Source of the DNA: Enchytraeus crypticus
Taxonomy: Eukaryota > Annelida > Clitellata > Enchytraeida > Enchytraeidae
Reading direction: 5' to 3'
Length of the DNA: 64,000 nt
NCBI GenBank assembly: GCA_905160935.1
Contig: CAJHZI010000382.1
Coordinates: forward strand, 780,501 to 844,500
A program made the position numbers and the translations under genes. A model generated the notes under the pieces. The model made no database searches, was not told the DNA's origin, and was given only the letters and a program-made list of their open reading frames with translations. Shown here in pieces: positions 50,970 through 62,440 of the stretch; the stretch's first letter is position 1; the number at the start of each line of letters is the position of its first letter.

Positions 50970-53900
50970 CTGAAAATAAAACACAAGCAAATAGTGAACA
51001 TCGCGAGAGTTGTGAAAGACCTATAACATTTGCATCTGATAACTTTTATCGTCCATTCAACATCTACTATACTTATTTTACGTTAAATCTATACTGGAAT
51101 TAGTAATTATACTTGTACAGAATTATTAATGAAGATAGCCTTAAGCTCATAAAATCTGTGTCCTTCTGAAATGCCCCTGTACAAGTACACGTAAGTTCTC
51201 TATTAAATTGATAAATTTGTTATTTAAAAAACATATTTAGGGGATATAAGTTAAGTTACTTTTGACGAAATTTTTTAATAGAGCCCCAGAATCACGTGCA
51301 GTCCTTGTAGCAGCCATTTAATTTTCACATTTTTCGGCCTCAATGCATAACTAATTCTAAGAAATGTAATAAATTACAATAATATGATCTTACCTTAACG
51401 TTCGAATTTTCTGAGCGAGTTTACATTAATAAAACTGATAAATACAATATTAATTAGGACGAATATCTGGATTGTATATGCTTTAATGATATGATATATC
51501 GACAGTGGCTGGAGCCAGTGGCGATATCGGTAAGATATTCGATAGCGGAATTATCGACAGGGTTCAAATCCTGGGCTCGCCCGTCAATGACATCGCTTTC
51601 GAGTGAGGAAACTGACGTTAATATTAACTCTTCCAGCTTTATAGCTTTTCAGAGGAAGAATAACTGGAAATGAAACAAAAAGAAAACCGAGACAAGGGAT
51701 AGTCAGGAATTTGATAACATACGTTTGTAGCAATAAAGATAAAAATGTAAAAGAAGTCGTATCACACGAGTCCTACTATTTCGCACCATTTTGAGAAAAA
51801 GACTTGCTCGTAACTATGGCTTACAACTGACATAAAGGAAATTTTGAAATAAACATAAAGAATAACACAAAAAAATGTTGGCACAAAGAAAAGTATCCTA
51901 GACCCTAGACGTAGGCCTAGTAGTCTCTCCGGGGTTGTAACTAATGTGGTTACGCTCATAAAACTCAAAAATTCAGCGATATTACTGTTCCATTATAAAG
52001 AAGCTATGTAACATGATTCTTAATCATCGAGATTAGGAATGTTAGATGATTTAAAGATCCACTGGTATGTGGACATGAAGAGGTAAACGGAAGACAGAGA
52101 AGAGATTATATTCCATGGACCTACCAGTAGGCAGTGCACTAAGAAAGAGATGGAACATGACTATTTCACCGGATCAGGCGACTATATAAGCGCCTCTAAT
52201 TATTCTACCATACAGTACCATTACAATTTTCGTCTATCTACTGCAAAGAAATTCATGGCATTGGTCATTGGTCAAAACCATTAACCTTAACTTCTCAAAA
52301 TTAATTTAAGCCTATTTATAGTTTTAGCAACGTTTCCTAGCATTAATTATAATTATTGAAGCACATTCGTAAAGAAATGAACGAAAGCAGAGCCAAATGA
52401 ACGAAAAACAGCGAAATATGAAGCGAAAGAATGATTTAAGTATAGAATAAATGTAATTCCAAATTTAATTACGAATTGAAAGCTAAAACATTTCATTATG
52501 GCATTAATGTGCATGGTATCAGAGGTAGGAGGCAGAATTTGATATAATCCAGAAATTCCTGACATAATGAATTAGCTATAAAACAATTTAATGATGTAAA
52601 GTGATTGTGCTTTTCATAAATCATGAACTTAAGCAAATTCTTAGATTTTAAATGCACTACTTCAATTGTGTATTTGAGAGTCCAATTATATATTAGACTC
52701 TAAATTATATATTCCTTGGTGACTACAAACGTTTTAGAACTCAATTTCAGATGACTGTATATGACTGTATGTGACGTCCCTGACATCAGCCTTGTATGAG
52801 GAAATGGACGTTAAACCTTTATTATTATTATTATTATTATTATTAGACTATATGACAATAATAAAAGAGCGCAAGTTAAATTCCTCGTTTCGACAACGAT
52901 CCTGTTAACGGTCATCCAGATTTGCAATCCGTGTATTCTGTATATTCTAACCTGTGTATTCTGTGTATTCTTTAACATGAGTATTCGGGTTTTGCAGTTT
53001 ACCAGGTAAGAGCAGATACGTGCGCTAGCCCAAAGCAAGAATTCAACCACTATTCAACCGGCACCTATTTGTATCTATCCAATCGCTACTGACATTTTTA
53101 ATGTGTCCATTCAACTTAAATAACTCTTTCTACTTGAATGGTTTAGTTTTATATATAGATAGTTTTTAGAGAATAGAGGACAAAACTAAATGAATATTAA
53201 AATTTGCTATAGTTTAATTTGTTACCTTTTTCAGTGTTTTTATCTTGTTGAAGAACGAGGTATTTGACGATGTCGGACACTGATACAATACCTACTAACT
53301 GTTGCAGTTCATTCAGTATAAGTAGCCGATGAACCTGATATATACATGTACATGAAGACATATCTTAAAAATGTGTTAATCAACAAATCCGAGACTTAGT
53401 TTTATTTATACTGCAAAGTATTGGAAGGCTACCGGTAAGATCTGCGTGATATTAGAATAATGTTTTGTATACGTGATTTTTTAAAACATACAAAAGTGGA
53501 GCAGAATCATGCATATCGAGTCACCGAAGTAAATTATTCATTTAAAATCAACTATAACTAATATTTAACCATGTTTTTACGCAAAAGCGAGACAGTAAAT
53601 GAAATTCTGGATTAAAAATTAAGAGAAAAATGCAAATGGAATACAAGAGAGCAAGAGAGAATTATCTAGAGAACACAAGTGAATCCTTATATCAATATAT
53701 ATAAATTAATGTTTATATGCATCTAAAGAAAAAACAAAATTCTACACTGTACCGACAAAAGTACAGTGGAGAGTCTAATAGCATAGAAGTCGATTATCAC
53801 AACCGGTCTCTGACATTTTATGTAGAGAAAATTGCAATAATATTCCTTATTTCTTTTAGATTCTTATTTAATGGGTGGACTAATTGAATTACAAGAAATC

Positions 53901-55242
53901 CACTAACATTTCTGAAACAAACGTTTTATCTCTGTTTTATATATAGTTCTGTTTAATACTTAATCTTTATCTCTTCAATGCAAAAATACAATGTACTGCA
54001 TTTCATTATAGTGAAACCATTTCACCAGCACTGTAGTCTTGACATCTCAGTCATTTTATTCAAGTTCCCCAATCCAACATGTAAAGCTTGAAACATTAAG
54101 ATATATCGAACCTCTTTCGTTACGTAATATAAATAAGAGAGAGTAAAATAAACTTAAATAAATGTAGTGTTCAATATAGAAATGGGTCGGGATTTAGCGC
54201 ATTCTGTTAAGCTAAACAGAATGCGCGCGTCAATTGAACGAAGGTATGCTCAAATGCGCCCGGTTAGTACTTAGTGGGTGACCACTTTGGAAGACCGGGT
54301 GCTGGCAGGTTTGAAAGGAAATATCACGAGTGCGCTGGAAGGTTATTCTTAAATCCGCGCCGGCTGCAATTGATGCGCCAACACAAGGCAACGATTACTG
54401 ATAACCATGTAGAGGAATGAGGAAATAACAAAAACTACAAAAACATCAACTAAGAAGGGAAACTATGTAGCACTTGCGGTATGTCATGTGATTAACTATA
54501 CGAACAAAAAACTAGTTTACAGCAATTCAAGAGGTTATTTATACATATTATTCTATCAGGTTAAAAATAAAAATCTATAAAAATTGGCTTAGTACAGGAT
54601 TAGTAATTCCAATTAACAATTTCTAATAAACGATAGGCTTACACGAAAATGGACGAAAAAATAGTACAACGTCTCGTGCGCCTACATACGTTCTACATAC
54701 GTTCTACATACGTTCTACATACGTTCTACATACGTTCTACATACGTTCTACATACGTTCTACATACGTTCTACATACGTTCTACATACGTTCTACATACG
54801 TTCTACATACGTTCTACATACGTTCTACATGCGTTCTACATTGCGTACTGGTCAATGCTACAAAAGAAATATCTGCCTCATCTAGTTATTATATTAATAA
54901 CGGCATCTTTCTTCTCTATTTAAACAAATAAATATTTAGCTTACCTTTGAATGGCACATTCTACTAATGACCTCAGACAATGTTTCAGTTGTCTTGCAAG
55001 CATAGACACCTTCAAATGAGTAGCACTGAGAACATCACAAAATTCACCAGAGTAATGAATGATCTATATAAATATTCATAATATAGCACCTTTAAATTAA
55101 CGGACAGACAATATATTCAGTTAAATATTTATAATATAGCGCCTTTACCTAAACGAACAGTTTTATTTCAGAACTGTCAAGAACTCACAAATGTGTAAAC
55201 TCACGTCGCCTCTGTCTCTCTCTCTCTCTCTTTCTCTCTCTA

Positions 55243-55273
<31 letters not shown>

Positions 55274-58200
55274 TTCATCTAAACTAAAAAATTGTTATAA
55301 TTATAACTAAAGATTAGATACTAAGTTGTTAAGTTTGTCACTGCAGTACATTATTAAATAACTTTGAGAGTTTTTCTCGAGAAATTGATTCTTTTATACG
55401 AATAAAAAAACTAAAAGTAAAAAATAAAAGAGAGCATGTTTTAATTAAAATGTAAAGAATTAAGACTCTCATTAACTTCCAAATTAGTGAAATTGCGCAC
55501 TTTATTTAATTAGTACTCTAGTGGGACTCCTGTCAGCTTCATTGCACCATTCTTTGATAGGAAAGAGTTTTATTTAAACCAATACTTAATAATAATTAGT
55601 GTTGCTGCCCCTTTTTATTTTTTCTTTACAGTATAATTACATCCAGTCACTGTGATGCAGTCAATTAGATGCACTAACAGTTTTCAAAATTTAAAATAAG
55701 TCAAGAATGGTATAGCCCTACTGTATTGAGTTATCTTAAATATAATTTAAATCGAAATATCTTTGAGAATCTGATTCCTATAAAACGACTTTGAGACGAA
55801 GAAACGACTTGTTACTATCTTCAGCATGAGCGTTAATTCTTATAGTCTGGTGAATAAAACGTTTGCACTTCAAGCAGGAAATAGAGGATTCTGCTTCTTA
55901 CCGAATGTCTTAAGGAATCATAGCGACCCTAGGAAAAGGTAAATGGCCTAAGATAACATGCCGAATTCTTCTAACAAACAATTGTGAGTATTATTAAGTC
56001 TATTAAGAAAAATCATACATACCACACTGTCAAAATATAGTGCCTGCCCAATTGTCATGTTCAGATCTTTAAATGATTCGTGCGCAGCTAAATTCTGAAA
56101 ATAGGTACAATTTGTCCATTCAAATCAATTTGTATATAATGTAGTATTAAACTCGATTCAAGTCAACTCACAAAAGACCTTACATTTAGAGTGGTGGATA
56201 TTCATTTATCAATACTTTTTTTATACTAAAGAATAGTCTCACTAACACATCTACAAAATATTCAGAGAATTATACTATAACTATGAAAAAAGGAAAGTGA
56301 AATGAAGACAAGATTTATCAGTTTGATTGAAATGGAACCAAAAGAGCCAGAAAGCATCCGCATCTGTCGTAGAGGTCCAATCCACAGAGAGTTATTTATT
56401 TTTTCTTCGCTGGTTGTATTATGTGATTTGGCGTATAATTAGGAGGATAGGAGGGTTTGATTCCAAACTGACAAACTGATGATAATTATACAAGTACAGT
56501 CTTCACTCAATTGCTTGCCTATATAGGCCTACTATGTAGAGTGCAAATATTGCCAATAGATATACTGCCTAACTTACTATTACATGAGCCTTAGAATACA
56601 GGCTTATCACTTGGCCTTTAGAATTGAGAACAGGCACTGAAGAAATTCGTTTCTCCACCAGAATATCCAAAGCTTCTTTCAATGTCGTCTTCAGCTCAAC
56701 CTAAACAACGTTTTCAAGAGTAACCCAGTGAGTAACCCAGTGAGTAACCCAGTGAGTAACCCAATGAGTAACCCAGTGAGTAACCAAGTGAGTAACCCAG
56801 TGAGTAACTCAGTGAGTAACCCAGTTAGTAACCCAGTGAGTAACCCAGTGAGTAACCCAGTGAGTAACCCAGTGAGTAACCCAGTGGGTAACCCAATTTC
56901 ATGCTTTCGAGTAGATTCAATTTTAATTAATTGAATTGAGATTAAATACAAATTGACGGGAGAGATAGATGATTAATTCTAAGATCCGATCATCCTAGAG
57001 TTAAATGACTGGTGAAAAACGCTCTAGTTGAATGTAGATCTATCAGTTATAGTAATAGAAAGAGCGATTAAAGGAATATGATGAACATATGATAGCACTG
57101 TAGTGCATGAACGAAAAACTAATTAACCTAATGATTATAAAAACGATAATTTAAAGCAATAAGCAAGAATGATGTGAAACTTCTGAACTTGAAAATTGAA
57201 CCTCCAAATTGATAGCAACCAGCTTAAATTTGACACTTTCATATTCTGGTAATAGAGAGAAATACCTAATACCAAAACTAATGGTAAATCTGCTAACGAG
57301 AGATTATTTGAAAAAGTTCAAATTACAGCTAAGTACAGTAGTTTAGTTCCAAAATAAAATTGGCACATTTGTGTACAACCATCTGTCACTTTTATTCACT
57401 TGCTATTAATATAAATATTATATAAGTCTTCACTAACTGTAAAAAAGAAAAAATTTTTCTTTTCACATGCATGCTATTTTACAGTGTACTTGCGACTGCG
57501 TCTAAATTCATATTCTGTATGCTGCGATAAATCGATTAAGTTAGAATTTTATTAGTATACAATTGATTCCTATAAATTAATTATCATTAATCAAAGATTC
57601 ATTGCAAAAGTAGAATTAAATCATTATCATAGAACATTAATTTTAATCTCATTCTAAATATGGAATAATGAATAAAAAATTAATATTAAGCAACATACAG
57701 TATGCAGCTTTCCATAGGAGCCTACTTTCTGTTCTCGTATTGTCTTACGGAATATCGAGGAAGCTGGAAAGTTTATACGATGTATCTAAAGCAAAGAATA
57801 TCAGAAAACAAATTTGTAAAATTATATCGGTGAGCTGGACATGCTGAATCGCCTAATATATACCGATATGAGGTATTGCAAGAACTAACTTTCAGGTTAT
57901 TAAAAAGAAATAGGCCTACACTGGCGTTTTATTTAATAACATTTTACGCCATTTTTTTCGCATCGATTATAGAATCAATCTAGTGAAAAGTTACGCTACC
58001 CTATGAGTTCTAATTTAGATGGACATCTAAATATAAAATGCTTCATATGAGGTTTGAAACAATTTCAGAAGCTGAGATCGGCTATTTGCCGAACAGATTA
58101 AGATTAGATTGTGTAAGTGATAAATGTCTACCTACCAAAACTACTGTCGATGGAATAGTAACAGGTTTAGAAACATACAGAAGTAATTAAGCGAAGGCAG

Positions 58201-60293
58201 TACGATAAGCGAGAAAGGTTGCGTAGTCAATGGCATATCATTTGTGAGAAATTAAGCGGGATTAGATGAGTTCTTTTTAGGCATTTCGTCTGAAAATTCA
58301 ATCAACAAGGAACATGAAAGACTCTCTATCTTTGGCAGGTCCATTGGCATATAACTCCGCCGCATATTTCTATCCTCTTTAGTTTTTTCTCTTCATATCA
58401 ATATACGAATTAGTTATCAAATCATCCAGCATTACAATTCTTTTTCTTCTTCTAACCCTTTTCCTTCCATTCTTTCTTCAATTACCTCTTTTAATCAACC
58501 ATTCCCTATAATGGTTGATCCATCCAGTTCTTCTTTCTATGCTTTATGCTTTATGCTCATTTTGTGTGGTACATGTTTGTGCTATTTTTCGATCTAATAA
58601 ACATATTTCTCTCTTTATGCTATTTATCAATTGATTATTTATGCCAACGCTATTTAGCACTGCTTCGTTCGTAAATTTGTCTGGCAATTCGATTGTCTGA
58701 ATTCTTCTCCATAGCCACATTTCGCATGCTTCCAGTTCCCTAATATCCTCCTTTCTTAACATCCAGGTTTCACAATCGTGCAGTTGATTGGTGAACATTA
58801 AAGCCTTTATCATCTTTAATATTTATCTTCTGTGCTTTCTTCATAGATTTTGTTAGTAATTCTTTCATCCTACTGAAGGCTTCTCTTGCTTAAGCATTTC
58901 ATTTCTGTTCCACATTCTCCATCTTTTGTTAACGTGTTTCCAGAATATCTGAAGCAACTGGATATTAAAATTCATTCTATACTTGAATGAAGTAATGTTC
59001 AGGCAATCCAGGTTTTTCTGTAAACCCACTTCGCTCCTAGCAATCATAACTTGATCATCGGCAATTCTTACAGCTTTTATTAGTTTACCTCCAATTTGTA
59101 TTCCCTCTCCTATGCTATCCATTGCTTCCAACGTCATTGACTCTAAGTAAATGTTAAATGGATGTGGTATCATGCAGCAGCCTTGTCTTACTCCCCTTCC
59201 TGTTCCTCGTTCCTTTTGATAACTCCTGTTATCTTTTGTTTCATGTAAGAATTAATTAATCTTTAATCTCTCCAGTCCACTTCAATTTCTCTCAAAATTT
59301 CTAACATCTTCACACAACATGCCCTGTCAAAAGCTTTCACAAAATCTTTCAAAGCTTGCATTAAAGTATATCATGCAAATATTGTAGCAGTACGATACTG
59401 CACGCATAGAAGAAAATTCTGAGAAAACTAAACGAAGCGTATAAATTGAATTACTTGTTTGAAATAAAACATACTAACGACATGGGAGAGGAAGTCTAGT
59501 ATACGTCTGTAGGTGAGGATGTAGAGAGGTACTCCACTGCAGGCGTCAACAACCATTGTTCGGTGAATCTTCTCGTGTTGGAGCAGCCAGACTGCGTCAT
59601 AGAGGCTCGAGTCCGAATCGATCGTCGCCAGTTGCCGTCTGCCGTTCTCCAACTGCTCTGAAAGAACAAAACTAAGACTATAAAAAGGGCTAAAAGCAGA
59701 TTTTATTTTAAAACCACACCATACACTGAAAGAGGATGCTAGTGAAAGCAAGGAGATCTAAACCTTTATAATAGCTACATGTTCCAGAGAACTAATCGAG
59801 GCCAGGACGAATGTTTGTAAGATTATAAGGTTTAAAAGAACATTAGCGCCCTTATATAAAAATATCATACAGTCATATATGCACCTGATATAAAAAGCAA
59901 TAAGCATTCTAAAACTAGGTAATTATAGAGACGTAGTTATCGTCCACTTTAAATTACAGTTTTATAAAATATTCTAATTCTAGAGTCATATATCCGACAG
60001 TCAATAATATCGACTGATCAGCGAAAGTTGTTCAAGTAGAAATGTTTATTAATGTTATTGAGGAAACTTAGGCTAATTTATTCTACTTAAATTATTTACG
60101 ATGAATATATAATATTAAAAATAGTTTCATTTACTGAATGTTTGGAAAAGGAGGCTTCGTATTCAAATTACAGCTGAACAGTCCCAAATACAATTATTTA
60201 TTTATTATTATTAATTTATCTCGCTAAATTTAACGTAGCTGGTTAATTCTTAATATATAATTTAAACAAACACAGCCTTGCTGGGTTGAAATT

Positions 60294-60340
<47 letters not shown>

Positions 60341-61440
60341 GCAAGTTAAGGATAGGAGTATAACAACCTCTCCACATTGAAATTTTATGATTTCCGATCT
60401 CTTCAATATTGCCCTGCATGAAATAAAATTAAAAGGCTGGTAAAGCTAATGTTAACGCCAGATTCCTCACTCGAAAGCGATGTCAGTGACGGGACAACCC
60501 AGGATTTGAACCCCGCACATACTGATCCGCGGTCGAATATCTTACCGACATCGCCACGGACTCCAGCCAGTGGCGATGTCGGTAATTAGATTCATTTCGT
60601 TAACTTAGATTCATTGGTAAATTATGCTTTGGAATGGGTCACATTCATATAAAAATACATTAAACCGTAACATTTAAACAAGACCTAGACAAGATCACTA
60701 AATCAATAAGAACTTAACGTCCGGTGTCCTTGCCAAAAGGCAATGACGGAGACGTCTCATACAGACTCTTTACAAAGAGCCTCCAAACACCACATGAGGA
60801 TGCCTGAATATAAAGATCGAGGATCCTATTGTAGAAAATTCCATAATGTTTGAGCAGAAAACACGAAGGAGCGTCTGTCAGTGGCTGATCAGATGTCTGG
60901 TACAGTAAGAAGATTTTTAATGGAGGAGCGAAGACGACGAGAGTGTTGATAAATTGATAAAGGTCAAATAGATAGGATGGTTTACTATAAATTTAATCCT
61001 TTGAAAGCTAGGGAAAATATCTTGAATTTTATTCGTTCAGAGACTGGAAGGCAGTGTAGTTTCTGAAGAAGAGAAGAAGAGAAGATGTGCGGGATTTGAA
61101 TATTTGACATAAATTTATCCATACATGTTCAATGCTTTCTTTCAAAATTATACATAATAATGAAAGAATCCGTGATGAAATGAAACCTATGAAATTAATA
61201 ATACTTTACAATATAATACAGACTATTAAATCATACTTCATTTAAACATTTATGACAGAAATAACCAAACTTAAAGCATATCTGGATGATTGCAGTTGAT
61301 TGGAGCAATCTAACAAATTAGACACCGCACAAGCACACAAAGTGGTAGTGATAGTTTTTGTGGCAATGATAATCATCTACTTACGGAAGATTCGTGATAC
61401 TTCAGTAGAATTTTGATGAAGTCTGTAATTGTTAGCATTC
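50905..61440 (-). CDS. PRKAG: AMPK gamma subunit, C-terminal nine exons (gene span)
   Basis: Nine exons with GT-AG borders and matching phases give 272 residues, from the last part of CBS1 to the stop. The gamma subunit of AMP-activated protein kinase binds AMP, ADP and ATP in its four CBS repeats and so reports cell energy state to the kinase subunit. Seen: MLTITDFIKILLKYHESS (CBS1, keeps the ribose-binding Asp of TITD), EKIHRTMVVD and LYILTYRRIL (CBS2), VEKRISSVPVLNSKGQVISL (CBS3), FEGVYACKTTETLSEVISRM then VHRLLILN and GIVSVSDIVKYLV (CBS4, keeps HR and SD). In CBS3 the usual SKFDVI reads SKAHVI, so the ribose-binding Asp is His. After CBS4 there is a 22-residue acidic tail, longer than in vertebrates. 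Which gamma paralogue this is cannot be told. The exon with the start of CBS1 was not found. Confidence 0.95.
51492..51645 (+). repeat. SINE-A copy 9
   Basis: Begins CAGTGGCTGGAGCCAGTGGC, has GGGTTCAAATCCTGGGCTCG and a tail ending CCAGCTTTAT. In the last AMPK gamma intron, antisense to the gene. Confidence 0.88.
52020..52158 (+). repeat. LINE-1st family 3' end
   Basis: GATTAGGAATGTTAGATGAT ... GGACATGAAGAGG ... CCATGGACCTACCAGTAGGC ... CACTAAGAAAGAGA. Confidence 0.8.
52735..52845 (+). repeat. (ATT)n-tailed SINE 3' end
   Basis: GTATGAGGAAATGGACGTTA followed by AACCTTT(ATT)n; same tail type as at 21775. Confidence 0.6.
53226..53334 (-). CDS. PRKAG: AMPK gamma exon, CBS4 second half
   Basis: VHRLLILNELQQLVGIVSVS and DIVKYLVLQQDKNTEK plus G. 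Reading through the donor would add a few residues and stop at 53198, an alternative end; splicing to 50969 is preferred because its phase and acceptor fit. Confidence 0.92.
54197..54226. repeat. Perfect 12-bp hairpin
   Basis: GCGCATTCTGTT pairs with AACAGAATGCGC around a 6-base loop, next to the 5S-like fragment. Confidence 0.85.
54240..54309 (+). repeat. 5S rRNA-like fragment (SINE3-type or pseudogene)
   Basis: GAAGGTATGC...GCCCGGTTAGTACTTAGTGG and GGTGACCAC...AAGACCGGGTGCTG follow the 5S gene from the A box to near its end, with a degraded A box and an intact-looking C box. The 5' third of 5S is missing. GCGCGTCAATTG before and CAATTGATGCGC after form an inverted pair. Confidence 0.75.
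54682..54836. repeat. 11-bp minisatellite
   Basis: About fourteen near-perfect units of TACATACGTTC. In an AMPK gamma intron about 110 bases beyond a donor site. Confidence 0.95.
54945..55025 (-). CDS. PRKAG: AMPK gamma exon, CBS4 first half
   Basis: CYSFEGVYACKTTETLSEVI then SRMCHSK, 27 codons, donor GTAAGC. Confidence 0.92.
55207..55276. repeat. (CT)n tract
   Basis: Interrupted CTCT microsatellite in an AMPK gamma intron. Confidence 0.95.
56023..56094 (-). CDS. PRKAG: AMPK gamma exon, CBS3-CBS4
   Basis: NLAAHESFKDLNMTIGQALY then FDSV, 24 codons; the NLAA block is highly conserved. Confidence 0.93.
56578..56700 (-). CDS. PRKAG: AMPK gamma exon, CBS3
   Basis: 41 codons from VELKTTLKEALDILVEKRIS to ISLYSKAHVI. 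A 12-bp minisatellite starts 19 bases upstream of the acceptor. Confidence 0.93.
56719..56896. repeat. 12-bp minisatellite at a 3' splice site
   Basis: Nearly fifteen units of AGTAACCCAGTG. On the minus (gene) strand each unit reads TTACTCACTGGG and the array ends 19 bases before the CBS3 exon acceptor. Confidence 0.95.
57699..57785 (-). CDS. PRKAG: AMPK gamma exon, CBS2-CBS3 linker
   Basis: 29 codons, IHRINFPASSIFRKTIREQK then VGSYGKLHT. It aligns with FPKPEF..KSLEELQIGTY of the family; phase 0 on both sides. More diverged than the CBS exons. Confidence 0.8.
58330..59370 (-). repeat. LINE-1st family fragment with RT remains
   Basis: The minus strand reads KAFDRAC-type sequence near 59330, AVRIADDQVMIARSEVGLQK (catalytic ADD), CETWMLRKEDIRELEACEMW, LWRRIQTIELPDKFTNEAVL. 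Frames are broken. It lies in an AMPK gamma intron on the gene's strand. Confidence 0.88.
59479..59657 (-). CDS. PRKAG: AMPK gamma exon, CBS2
   Basis: AG completes glutamate, then 59 codons: ATIDSDSSLYDAVWLLQHEK, IHRTMVVDACSGVPLYILTY, RRILDFLSHV. Donor GTTAGT. Keeps His-Arg of the KIHR block. Confidence 0.93.
60299..60338. repeat. (TA)n tract
   Basis: TATA run just beyond the donor of the 60368 exon. Confidence 0.95.
60368..60413 (-). CDS. PRKAG: AMPK gamma exon, linker
   Basis: GNIEEIGNHKISMWR plus G after TTTCATGCAG; matches the family stretch LEEHKIETWRE. Small but phases fit both neighbours. Confidence 0.88.
60433..60585 (-). repeat. SINE-A copy 10, fold-back
   Basis: Antisense copy with GGATTTGAACCCCGCACATA. 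TTACCGACATCGCCA at 60542-60556 pairs perfectly with 60571-60585. It lies 20 bases upstream (gene sense) of the 60368-60413 exon's acceptor. Confidence 0.92.
60715..60960. repeat. Probable LINE 3' end relic
   Basis: AGACGTCTC, CCTTTTGGCAAGGAC (antisense) and ATTCCATAATGTTTGAGCAG resemble 3' regions of CR1-like LINEs from memory; no frame remains. Weak assignment. Confidence 0.3.
61385..61440 (-). CDS. PRKAG: AMPK gamma exon, CBS1 end
   Basis: GA completes glycine after the acceptor TTGACAG, then MLTITDFIKILLKYHESS, phase 0, donor GTAAGT. The preceding exon must end in a single G. Confidence 0.93.
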
Positions 61441-61694
61441 CTGTCAAAATAGACACAAAATTCTTTCATATAATCATTTGCGTTAGTAACATTCATAAAA
61501 TACATTATTTTATTTGAATTTCTTACGTATGAATTTCATCATTCAATCAGTCGCTTTAGTGGTACTGCATTATCGTGGAATAATAACCTACAATTTAGAA
61601 AACATAAAGCATGCGTAATATCAGTGCCACAGAAAAGTTTCACCAAGCGAAAACCGTTGCAGGTGTCGCAAACGGCGACACCGCAGAAGATGAG

Positions 61695-61835
61695 AAAACA
61701 AAGACAAAGCCAAGTTTAACGTCAGTTTCCAGCTCGATAGCATGCCACTGACACGGAGGTGCACTGGATTTGAACTCTGTGCCTATTGATCCGCTGTTAA
61801 ATAACTTCCAAAAATCCAGCAACAGTAAATCACAA
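61695..61835 (-). repeat. SINE-A-related element
   Basis: Antisense: AAGTTTAACGTCAGTTTCCA tail, GCACTGGATTTGAACTCTGT around the B box; pairs with the copy at 44395. Confidence 0.68.
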
Positions 61836-62059
61836 CAAAAGCCATATTCTTTAATGTAACAGCTATACCACTGCTGACTAGACGTCATCTAGCTCATTGT
61901 ATAAACTTGTTGGTCTATCAGTCATAGGCTGGTGACTAACAGACTGATGCAACAAGACTTCATGAACCAGTATAATTAAATTAAGCTAACTTAAGTTAAC
62001 AAATATTGAGGTTTACCTTGAAATATACGAAGTGATACTGAGAGTGATAGTGATAGCAA

Positions 62060-62440
62060 TAGTGATAAAGATAAAGATAGTGAAAATCTAGGTATGAATC
62101 ACGCTATTTTACGGATGTGAAACATTGATCTTAAAGGAGGAAGATATCAGGAAACTAGAGGCATTGGAAATGTAGAGAAGAATGGAAAGAATTATCTTGA
62201 CTCAAAGAGTTATAAATGAGGAATTTCTGGGTAAAGTTAGTACAGACTGACAGTTGATAAATATATTAGAAAATAGGAAGAAGAGTTGGATAGGACACAC
62301 TAATTAGAGGCAGAGGCAGGCCGAGATTAGGAATGTTAGATTATTTAGAGATACACTCATATGTGGACATGAAGAGGAAATTGGAAGACAGAGAAGCGTG
62401 GAGGCGCACTAATAGAGAGATGCAAATTAGATTTATTAAG
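62060..62440 (+). repeat. LINE-1st family 3' fragment
   Basis: Plus strand: TGTGAAACATTGATCTTAAA, GGAAGAAGAGTTGGATAGGA, GGCCGAGATTAGGAATGTTA, ATGTGGACATGAAGAGGAAA. A short frame (62333-62515, [20 protein letters not shown]) is its C-terminal end. Confidence 0.85.

Noticed and set aside
56691-56951. Repetitive LLTGLLTG and SNPVSNPV frames
   Set aside because: Both strands of the 12-bp intronic minisatellite, not genes.
62017-62037. Possible 21-bp microexon before the TITD exon of AMPK gamma
   Set aside because: Its acceptor is a (TATCAC)n-like microsatellite and only two residues fit the family. Not convincing.
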